A stretch of DNA of 7,657 nt, taken from contig JACMIM010000736.1 of assembly GCA_014381165.1 (NCBI GenBank), forward strand, positions 1 through 7,657. Reading direction: 5' to 3'. The notes under the pieces were generated by a model, which ran no database searches, was not told the DNA's origin, and saw nothing but the letters and a program-made list of their open reading frames with translations. Made by a program: the position numbers and the translations under genes. This DNA comes from Roseiflexaceae bacterium. GTDB lineage: Bacteria > Chloroflexota > Chloroflexia > Chloroflexales > Roseiflexaceae. Positions 1 through 5,876 of this stretch are shown here, in pieces (within the stretch, counting starts at the first letter, position 1; every line of letters starts with the position of its first letter).

Positions 1-29
1 ACTGATCGCACGTGGCAGCAATCGTGTAG

Positions 30-115
30 TCAGGGGTCAGGACGCCCTCAGCCCTCAGCCCTCAGCCCTCAGCCCTCAGCCCTTCCTCAGCCCTCAGCCC
101 TCAGCCCTCAGCCCT
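30..115. repeat. CCCTCAG heptamer tandem repeat with TCAGGGG head
   Basis: The tract opens with TCAGGGGTCAGG (30-41). Five perfect CCCTCAG units follow (45-79), then an imperfect segment CCCTTCCTCAG (80-90), three more perfect units (91-111) and a trailing CCCTT. Three units make 21 nt and encode the cyclic peptide PSALSPQ in any of the three forward frames, so the tract contains no forward stop codon; the reverse strand meets TGA in every frame. The TCAGGGGTCAGG head matches the repeat inside tsaD. Unit lengths of 7 bp mean a gain or loss of one unit shifts the reading frame. There are no spacers, so this is not a CRISPR array. Confidence 0.9.
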
Positions 116-149
116 TGCTTCCCTACTGGTTCTCGCATTCACCATTCGA

Positions 150-1232
150 ATGATCGGCCTGCTGCACCCCCAGATTATTTTCAGCGACATTGGCCTGAAT
201 GCGAATAATCTGCTTGAATTCAGCACTGGCGAAGTTCTGTTCACCGAGGGCTTGCCGTCGGAGACTGGCGGCGGGCAATCGCCCTACCCGCCGGCGCTGT
301 ATGTGCTGGCCGCGCCACTACAGCTGCTCTTCGAGCCGAGTGGCGAGGGGCGGCTGTTGCTGTTGAAAGTGTTGGTTGCCGCGCTCGACAGCGCGGTGGC
401 CTGGTTGATCTGGTTTGTGCTGCGCCGCCACAGTGCGGCGGCACTGTTTGCGGCAGCGCTGTATTTGGTTCCTGCCGCGCCGCTGCGCTCGTTCGGTGTG
501 GGCGAGTTTGCCAACTTGGCTGGCCAGTCGCTAGCCCTGCCACTGCTGGCGGCGCTGTCCCTGCTGGGCGGCAGGATGCGCGAGCCGCGCGTATTCTGCC
601 TGCTGCTGCTGTTGCTCATGCTGGCGCTGCTCGGCCACGCTGGCGTGACTATCTCGGTGATCCTGCTGCTTGGCTGTCTGGGCTTGTGCTGGATGATCGT
701 GCCGCGCACCCGGCGGCTGGTGCCGGCGCTGCTGGCGTTGGGCGGGCTGGCGGCACTATTGGTCGGTCTGTTCTACCATTCGGCCTTTGCGCACCTGCTG
801 ATGCCACCAGATGAGGTGTCCGCCGCGCTGCCCGGCCTTGGTGTTGGCCAGAAGCTGATCAACGAGCTATCGCGGGTGTTTCTGCCGCCGCGACCGACAA
901 TCAGCCCGCTGCTGGCGCTGCTAGCTGCCGCCGGATTCGTGCTGATGGCCCGCGCCCATCCAGTCCGGGGCGCGCCGGGGCTGTGGTTGATCATAGTGGC
1001 CTGGCTGGGCAGCGCCCTGCTGTCGATAGGCGTGCTGGCCGTGCGCGATCAAACCGTGCGTTGGGATTTGTTTCTCTACCCGGCGCTGTGCATCGCCGCT
1101 GGCCCGCTGCTGGCTGCGCTATGGGCGCGCGGTCTGGCGGGCAAGCTCGGTGCTGGGCTGGCGCTGGCGGCCATCCTGGTGCAGGGGCTGTGGTTCTGGG
1201 GCTGGCTGGTGTTCAGCCAGTATCACGGGTAG
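150..1232 (+). CDS. Polytopic membrane protein, GT-C-like, probably 5'-truncated
   Basis: A 360-residue, very hydrophobic protein with roughly nine or ten membrane segments (approximately residues 70-90, 94-111, 122-140, 147-163, 165-184, 189-209, 250-267, 275-297, 308-327 and 332-354). A polar N-terminal stretch contains FSDIGLNANN, a TGEVLFTEGLPSE segment and GGGQSPYPPALY before the first long helix. That loop followed by YPP resembles the first extracytoplasmic loop of GT-C or PTPS-related membrane proteins, in which a helix normally precedes it. No family can be named with certainty. The ATG has no Shine-Dalgarno sequence, and the frame remains open upstream to a TAG at 27-29, reading SLLVLAFTIR just before the ATG. 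This suggests the natural N-terminus lay further upstream and has been disrupted or replaced by the heptamer tract. It could be a 3' gene remnant or an intact gene starting elsewhere. It is convergent with tsaD. Confidence 0.7.
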   Translation: MIGLLHPQIIFSDIGLNANNLLEFSTGEVLFTEGLPSETGGGQSPYPPALYVLAAPLQLLFEPSGEGRLLLLKVLVAALDSAVAWLIWFVLRRHSAAALFAAALYLVPAAPLRSFGVGEFANLAGQSLALPLLAALSLLGGRMREPRVFCLLLLLLMLALLGHAGVTISVILLLGCLGLCWMIVPRTRRLVPALLALGGLAALLVGLFYHSAFAHLLMPPDEVSAALPGLGVGQKLINELSRVFLPPRPTISPLLALLAAAGFVLMARAHPVRGAPGLWLIIVAWLGSALLSIGVLAVRDQTVRWDLFLYPALCIAAGPLLAALWARGLAGKLGAGLALAAILVQGLWFWGWLVFSQYHG

Positions 1233-1233
1233 C

Positions 1234-1333
1234 CGGGCGAAGCATGTGCGAGCAGTTTCAAATAAAGGATCGCTTTATCATAAGCAATGTTGCACGAGGG
1301 CCGTGCTGATCTACCTGGCAAATGCTTCGCCCG
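1234..1333. repeat. 100-bp MITE-like element with terminal inverted repeats
   Basis: CGGGCGAAGCAT at 1234-1245 is exactly the reverse complement of ATGCTTCGCCCG at 1322-1333. Beyond the perfect 12 bp the arms keep partial similarity (GTGCGAG against TTGCCAG), giving an imperfect terminal repeat of about 20 bp. Inside are a 6-bp inverted repeat ATAAAG/CTTTAT (1262-1267, 1273-1278) and a GCACG/CGTGC hairpin (1292-1296, 1302-1306). The element fills most of the gap between two convergent stop codons and contains no convincing gene. No clear target-site duplication is visible. It may be a non-autonomous mobile element, or it may serve only as a two-way terminator structure. Confidence 0.6.
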
Positions 1334-1359
1334 TACAGGTCCTATCCCCTCAGCAAGGC

Positions 1360-2514
1360 TCACGCCAGCCGCAGGTTTGGCTGTACGTCTAGATGCCAAT
1401 CGCTTTGGCGGCCCGCCTCGTAGCGGTAGAAGGCGGCGGCGGCCACCATCGCAGCGTTATCGGTGCAGAGTGAAATCGGCGGGAAGCGCACCGGCACCGG
1501 CGAGCGCCGCACCAGTTCATCGCGGAGTCGCCCGTTTGCCGCCACACCGCCGGCCAGCAGAATTTCGGTTGCGCTGTGGGCGCGCGCCGCTTCGACCGCT
1601 TTGGACACCAGCACATCTACCACCGATTCCTGGAAGGCGTGCGCGATCTGGGCCGTGAATGGATCGCGGGTCAGGGGCTGGGGGGTAGGGTGCAGCGGCG
1701 CGTCGTCCTGCGCCCTGGCTCCTGACCCCTGACCCCTGGCTATGCTTGCCTCGGCCTCGCGGCTGTTATGGGCCTGCACCTGATGCAGCACCGCCGTCTT
1801 CAGGCCGCTGAACGAGAAATTGTAGGTATTGCGCAACCAGGCGCGCGGCAGCAGCATGCCGGTCTGCACGCCCTTGGCGGCCTGCTCGATCGCCGGCCCA
1901 CCAGGAAATCCAAGCCCCAGCAGCCGCGCCGATTTATCGAAGGCCTCGCCCGCCGCGTCGTCAAGTGTTTGGCCAAGCAGGGTGTAGCGCCCATGCCCCT
2001 CCAGCAGCGCCAGCAGCGTGTGCCCGCCAGAAACCACCAGCGCGATCAACGGAAACGTAGGGGTCAGCGAGTGGGGGTCATGGGTTAGCAGCAGCTCTTC
2101 CTGATCCCTAGCCCCCAACCCCTGACCCCCAGCCTCGATCCAATTCGCGTAGATATGCGCCTCGATATGGTTGACGCCGATCAGCGGCAGCCCGCGCGCG
2201 AAGGCCAGCGCCTTGGCGGTATTTAGGCCAGTCAACAGCGCGCCGGAAAGGCCCGGGCCATATGTGGCGGCGATCGCCTGAATGCCGTCCCAGCCAGCAG
2301 GCACGCCCACCAGCGCTTCGGCGATTACAGTCTCCATCGCCAGGATATGCTGGCGCGAGGCGACCTCCGGCACCACACCGCCATAGCGCCGATGCTGCTC
2401 GATCTGCGAGGCCACAACGTTAGAAAGCACCTGTGTGCCGCCGCGCACCACCGCCGCCGCTGTCTCGTCGCACGAGGTCTCGATCGCCAGAATCGTCAAG
2501 TTTTCGTTAGTCAT
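1360..2514 (-). CDS. tsaD: tRNA N6-adenosine threonylcarbamoyltransferase TsaD
   Basis: TsaD (Kae1/YgjD/Gcp family) transfers the threonylcarbamoyl group from threonylcarbamoyl-AMP to A37 of ANN-decoding tRNAs, working in the cytoplasm with TsaB and TsaE. Visible hallmarks are the N-terminal ETSCDET motif (residues 12-18), GGVVPEVASRQH (45-56), metal-binding HIEAH (His116, His120), VSGGHT (161-166), DDAAGEAFDK (185-194), GFPGGP (202-207), FSFSGLKT (233-240), AGGVAANG (321-328) and CTDNAAM with Asp352 as the third metal ligand. At 384 residues it is about 45 longer than the E. coli protein. The excess lies in two inserts, near residues 128-151 and 258-284, which are encoded by palindromic GGGGTCA repeats. 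All catalytic motifs are intact, so activity is likely. The ATG sits right before the conserved N-terminus but lacks a clear Shine-Dalgarno. It stands alone, without tsaB or tsaE beside it in this window. Confidence 0.97.
   Translation of the reverse strand: MTNENLTILAIETSCDETAAAVVRGGTQVLSNVVASQIEQHRRYGGVVPEVASRQHILAMETVIAEALVGVPAGWDGIQAIAATYGPGLSGALLTGLNTAKALAFARGLPLIGVNHIEAHIYANWIEAGGQGLGARDQEELLLTHDPHSLTPTFPLIALVVSGGHTLLALLEGHGRYTLLGQTLDDAAGEAFDKSARLLGLGFPGGPAIEQAAKGVQTGMLLPRAWLRNTYNFSFSGLKTAVLHQVQAHNSREAEASIARGQGSGARAQDDAPLHPTPQPLTRDPFTAQIAHAFQESVVDVLVSKAVEAARAHSATEILLAGGVAANGRLRDELVRRSPVPVRFPPISLCTDNAAMVAAAAFYRYEAGRQSDWHLDVQPNLRLA
1663..1743 (-). repeat. Palindromic repeat coding an in-frame TsaD insert (copy A)
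   Basis: On the + strand GGGTCAGG (1668-1675) can pair with CCTGACCC (1721-1728, or again 1728-1735), and AGGGTGCAG (1687-1695) pairs with CTGCGCCCT (1708-1716) with one wobble around a 12-nt loop. On the coding strand the segment begins with two GGGGTCA heptamers. It encodes residues about 258-284 of TsaD, including RGQGSGARAQD, a stretch absent from E. coli TsaD between the FSGLKT region and the helix ending in VVDVL. Its first 32 nt (1737 down to 1706) match copy B (2130 down to 2099) at 25 positions, in the same reading frame. Confidence 0.8.
2056..2140 (-). repeat. Palindromic repeat coding an in-frame TsaD insert (copy B)
   Basis: GGGGTCAG (2060-2067) pairs with CTGACCCC (2122-2129). 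An inner imperfect arm at 2072-2088 matches the complement of 2101-2117 at 12 of 17 positions, starting with six perfect pairs (TGGGGG/CCCCCA). The segment encodes TsaD residues about 128-151, including GGQGLGARDQE, placed between the metal-binding HIEAH and the ALVVSGGHT strand, where E. coli TsaD has a short loop. It is the same element as copy A, with the same orientation and codon phase, and has diverged more at its far end. Confidence 0.8.
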
Positions 2515-2609
2515 TGTGTTTACAGATGATCATTTTATTACAACCGGCGTCGCTGCTATTTCGCATTCCTATCGCTTATTTTACCACGGCATAGCCAGAC
2601 CGCCACTGT

Positions 2610-2639
2610 GGTATCATCCGGCTATCAGCTGGTTATCAG
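2610..2639. promoter_or_regulatory. Three helically phased TATCA direct repeats
   Basis: TATCA begins at 2612, 2623 and 2634, exactly 11 bp apart, and the last two copies extend to GGCTATCAG and GGTTATCAG. Direct repeats spaced by one helical turn are typical of binding sites for OmpR/PhoB-type response regulators. The site lies in the divergent spacer (2515-2727), about 90 bp before the amidase start and 100 bp before the tsaD start, so it could act on either gene. An inverted pair TACCAC/GTGGTA (2582-2587, 2608-2613) adjoins it. I see no convincing -35/-10 pair in the spacer. Its role is inferred. Confidence 0.35.
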
Positions 2640-2716
2640 AATAGCGCTTGTACTGGTGTGTAGTATAGATGTAGCGCGACCCGCTCTGTTGATTTTTTGA
2701 TTCTTCTTGTACCACC

Positions 2717-2720
2717 GGAG
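2717..2720 (+). promoter_or_regulatory. Ribosome binding site of the amidase gene
   Basis: GGAG ends 7 nt before the ATG at 2728. This spacing, and a classic signal peptide beginning at that ATG, favour it over the in-frame TTG at 2707, which would place the GGAG inside the coding region. Confidence 0.7.
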
Positions 2721-2727
2721 CTTACTC

Positions 2728-5700
2728 ATGCGTTCCTCGTTTGCCTATCTGTTGCTGCTTGCGATCCTGCTCACGCCCGCGCTGCCCGCTGGCGCAGCGC
2801 CGCAGGCTACTGACTTGCCACCATTTAGCGGCCTGCCGCAGCAACAATCGTTGCGCCCCGCGCCGAATCTTGCGACACGCGGCTTCCAGCAGAACTATCT
2901 CTCGCCGGAGACCCGCGCCGCCCAGCCCTTTACACACCTGCTGGTGCGCCGCGATGCGACCGTGCCAGCTGGCGCGCAGCTGCAGCTGTTCCTGCGCGCC
3001 TCGGCGGACGGCGTAAGCTGGTCGGATTGGGGCGAGCTGGCCGAAAACGACGACCTCTGGACGACCTCAGATGGGCTAGATGTGCAGTGGAGCGAGGTAG
3101 TGCCGGTCGGCACGCTGGCCCAGTACTGGCAGGTGCGCGGCGAGCTGACCGCCGCCCCGGATGGCAGCCAGCCAACCATTCACCAGATCGACGTGAACAC
3201 CGTCGATACGCGCACGTCTCCTGCTCAGGAGCAAGCCCAGCAGGCGGCGTTGCGGCAGGCACGCGGCGCGCAAACCCGTGGTGCCGACAAGCCGCGTGTG
3301 GTTTCGCGGAGCGCCTGGGGCAGCCCGGATGGCCAGGGCAGCCGCGCTGCAGTCGCCCGTTATGATGTCAATCACCTGATCGTTCATCACACTGCCGATC
3401 AGGGTTCGCTGTACCCAAGCGAGGCCGATTGGTCGGCGCGTATGCGCGCCACCTGGAGCTTCCACACGATCACGCGTGGCTGGGGCGATATCGGCTACAA
3501 CTACATCATCGCGCCGAATGGCCTGATTTATGAAGGGCGAGCCGGCGGCGATGATGCGGTCGCCTTTCACGATACCGCTAACTACGGCTCGATGGGCGTC
3601 TCGGTGATCGGCACCTACGAGAAAAGCGCGCCCACGCTGGAAAGCCAGGATAGCTTAGTCGCGCTGCTGGCCTGGAAGGCCAAGCAGAAGGATATCGACC
3701 CGCTAGCTTCCTCATATTACTACGGCTGCGCGATGTCCAAATACTGCGCGCCCAAAACGGGCACCAGCATTATTCCAAACATTGCTGGTCATCGCCAGGT
3801 CACGCCTGGCCACACCAGCTGCCCAGGCGATGCTTTCATGGCATTGATGCCGCAGATTCGCTACCGGGTGGCCCAGGCGATCGCCAGCGCGCCAGACCCG
3901 CAGCCCGATAATGGTGATCTGCAAGTCGATGAGTTCGAGACCAGCTTCAGCAAAACGCCTGCCGACATCAGCCGTTGGCGTAATGCCGCGTGTGGAGCCG
4001 GCGGCAACACCTTCTACACCTTTGCGACCAGCGGCGTGGTCGAGAATAGCGCAGTTTGGAAGACGCGCATTCCCAAGACTGGCCGCTACCGTGTGCTAGC
4101 CTCGCTGCCGCAGAATTGTGGCCTGCGCGCCGCGCCCTACGCCACAAGTGGTGCGCGCTATACTGTTTCTGGTGCGCCCGGCCCGCTGGTGGTCGATCAG
4201 AACGCGGCGTTGGCCTGGGTCGATCTTGGCGTGTACGAGTACGCCGAGGGCAGCGATGCGACCGTGCGGCTGGACGATTTCACTGGTGAAGCCTACAGTC
4301 CCACCGCTGGCAAAGTGATCTTCTTCGACGCGGTGAAATGGGTGCCGGAGCAGACCAGCAGCACCGATCTTCAGCTTACCAGTGTGGTCTATGACGATGG
4401 CACAAACGATGGTCAAACCATGGTGCCAAGCGGCGGGCTGTTGAAGGTGAGCTTTACGGTCAAGAATACCGGCCAGGCACAGGTCTACTCGCAGGAGCCG
4501 CAGGCCAGCCGCACCGCCAATGGCGCGGCCTTCAACGATGGTGGCCTTGATTTCGCCGGCGACGCGCCGCGCCCCGAAGATTCCTACGCCTACGACGAAG
4601 GCGAGTGCTTTATTGGCGACACACGTGGCTCCTATGGCGCATTCCCCAAGGAAGCCAGCCGGGTGCGTGTGGCGCTTGGCCCCACGAGCCTGGCCGATCT
4701 GGCGCTCGACTGCGCTGGCCAGGTCGGCAATGCCGCCGATGGCTACTACCCCTGGCGCTGGGGCCTGAACGGGCCGCTCGGCCCGGGCGAGCAGCGCACC
4801 GTGAGCGGCTATGTGCGCTTCCGCAACAGCGGCCAATCCAATCGGGTGGTCGAGCTACAGCCCGGTTTGGTGCAGGAATATGTGCGCTACTTTCCGCATA
4901 GCCTTGCTGGTCATACCGTTATCGTCACGCCCGAGCGCCAGCCGCCGCTCCTCGCGACATTCGCGCCCGATTCACTTCAGCCGCTGGCGCGCGTGTACAG
5001 CCTGGGTTCGGTGCCAGACAACCTGCTAGCGCGCACAGCCAACCCGCTGTCCATTCTCAAAGGTGACTATCGGGGTAGCTTTGTGTGGAGTGGCGCGTTT
5101 ACGAACTGGGGCAACAAGGGGCCAACCGGCCTGGAGAATGGTGCGGTCGAGGACAACTTTTTGATCGAGCAGACCCGTGCCTTCCGCGCGCCGGAAAGCG
5201 GCACCTACACCTTTCGTACCACCAGCGACGATGGCGCGTGGCTGTGGGTCGATGGGCGCGAAGTCGTTTCGAGTGGTGGCCTGCACGATTTCGACGAGCC
5301 AGCCACCGGCACGATCGACCTGATCGGCGGTCAACTCTATGCAATTGCTTTTAAGTACTTCGAGCGCTCTGGAACTGCGGCGGCTGGCTATGAGTTTGCC
5401 CTGCCGGGCAGCCAGATCTTTCAGGTGGTGCCGGACTCATCGACCGGTGGCGCGCTGGCGCTTGGTAATGTCTTCGTGGAGAACCCGCGCATTGCCCTGG
5501 CCGCGAGCGACCTTGGCGGCTCTGGCGTGGCACAGGTGCGCTACACACTGAACGGCGTGCAGCAGAGCGTCAGTGGTACACTCGCGCCGGTGTTGGATGG
5601 CGGGCGGCTGCAAAATGGCAGCTACACACTATCCTACGATGCGGTCGACCTGCTTGGCAACACCGTAGACACCCAGAGCATCAGCTTCACCGTCGATACC

Positions 5701-5748
5701 AATCGGACGGTCTATCGGGCCTACCTGCCGCTCGGAATGCGGCCGTAG
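2728..5748 (+). CDS. Secreted multidomain PGRP/Amidase_2-type N-acetylmuramoyl-L-alanine amidase
   Basis: A 1006-residue exported protein. Residues 1-24 form a signal peptide (MRSS, a leucine-rich core, AGAA). A beta-rich domain follows (about 50-160, with SADGVSWSDWGE and YWQVRGEL). The peptidoglycan-recognition/amidase_2 domain spans about 188-388: SRSAWG (193-198), IVHHTA with candidate zinc ligand His220 or 221, IGYNYII with Tyr257, GRAGGDDA, and GHRQVTPGHTSCPG with candidate ligands His355 and Cys365. Such enzymes cut the amide bond between N-acetylmuramic acid and the stem-peptide L-alanine. Downstream are a golvesin/CBM-like beta domain (about 401-542), a CARDB-like stretch starting near 546 and running into an unassigned region to about 735, a PA14-like domain (about 743-895, SDDGAWLWVDG), and a terminal Ig-like domain (about 915-993) ending in YLPLGMRP. 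The long C-terminal half probably binds glycans or the cell surface. It is transcribed alone and ends at a hairpin terminator. Amidase assignment is firm; the individual accessory-domain names are less so. Confidence 0.9.
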   Translation: MRSSFAYLLLLAILLTPALPAGAAPQATDLPPFSGLPQQQSLRPAPNLATRGFQQNYLSPETRAAQPFTHLLVRRDATVPAGAQLQLFLRASADGVSWSDWGELAENDDLWTTSDGLDVQWSEVVPVGTLAQYWQVRGELTAAPDGSQPTIHQIDVNTVDTRTSPAQEQAQQAALRQARGAQTRGADKPRVVSRSAWGSPDGQGSRAAVARYDVNHLIVHHTADQGSLYPSEADWSARMRATWSFHTITRGWGDIGYNYIIAPNGLIYEGRAGGDDAVAFHDTANYGSMGVSVIGTYEKSAPTLESQDSLVALLAWKAKQKDIDPLASSYYYGCAMSKYCAPKTGTSIIPNIAGHRQVTPGHTSCPGDAFMALMPQIRYRVAQAIASAPDPQPDNGDLQVDEFETSFSKTPADISRWRNAACGAGGNTFYTFATSGVVENSAVWKTRIPKTGRYRVLASLPQNCGLRAAPYATSGARYTVSGAPGPLVVDQNAALAWVDLGVYEYAEGSDATVRLDDFTGEAYSPTAGKVIFFDAVKWVPEQTSSTDLQLTSVVYDDGTNDGQTMVPSGGLLKVSFTVKNTGQAQVYSQEPQASRTANGAAFNDGGLDFAGDAPRPEDSYAYDEGECFIGDTRGSYGAFPKEASRVRVALGPTSLADLALDCAGQVGNAADGYYPWRWGLNGPLGPGEQRTVSGYVRFRNSGQSNRVVELQPGLVQEYVRYFPHSLAGHTVIVTPERQPPLLATFAPDSLQPLARVYSLGSVPDNLLARTANPLSILKGDYRGSFVWSGAFTNWGNKGPTGLENGAVEDNFLIEQTRAFRAPESGTYTFRTTSDDGAWLWVDGREVVSSGGLHDFDEPATGTIDLIGGQLYAIAFKYFERSGTAAAGYEFALPGSQIFQVVPDSSTGGALALGNVFVENPRIALAASDLGGSGVAQVRYTLNGVQQSVSGTLAPVLDGGRLQNGSYTLSYDAVDLLGNTVDTQSISFTVDTNRTVYRAYLPLGMRP

Positions 5749-5762
5749 CTGCGGCTATGTAG

Positions 5763-5804
5763 ACGCCGCACGGATTGAACACTGCTTCAACTCGTGCGGC
5801 GTTT
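5763..5804 (+). terminator. Rho-independent-type terminator after the amidase gene
   Basis: ACGCCGCACG (5763-5772) pairs perfectly with CGTGCGGCGT (5793-5802). The stem continues inward through a G-U pair, one mismatch and five more pairs (TTGAA/TTCAA) to a 6-nt loop, and is followed by TTT. The hairpin starts 15 nt after the amidase stop. The short T run makes termination likely rather than certain. Confidence 0.75.
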
Positions 5805-5867
5805 GCGTTGTAGGTGAACACGCGGCACTCAGCACACATAGTAATCCTCCAGATGCCCTTGACACAC

Positions 5868-5871
5868 GAGG
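5868..5871 (+). promoter_or_regulatory. Ribosome binding site of the five-TM membrane protein
   Basis: GAGG lies 5 nt before the ATG at 5877. This selects that start over the upstream in-frame GTG (5814) and ATG (5853), neither of which has a comparable purine-rich box. Confidence 0.55.
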
Positions 5872-5876
5872 ATACA

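Noticed and set aside
45..111. CCCTCAG array as a possible CRISPR
   Set aside because: Units are 7 bp and contiguous, with no spacers of distinct sequence.
1287..1658. 123-codon plus-strand frame overlapping tsaD and the 100-bp element
   Set aside because: It is Arg/Pro-rich and antisense to the conserved C-terminal motifs of TsaD.
2648..2669. TTGTAC with TATAGA as the amidase promoter
   Set aside because: The spacing is about 10 bp, well below the normal 16-18.
2707..2727. Seven-residue N-terminal extension of the amidase from a TTG start
   Set aside because: It would absorb the GGAG box, and the signal peptide begins properly at the ATG at 2728.
3076..3570. 164-codon antisense open frame opposite the PGRP domain
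   Set aside because: It is a shadow of the strongly conserved amidase frame, with no recognisable domain.
4096..4836. 246-codon antisense open frame opposite the amidase gene
   Set aside because: It lies wholly opposite conserved coding sequence in GC-rich DNA, has low-complexity alanine-rich content and no recognisable motif or ribosome binding site.
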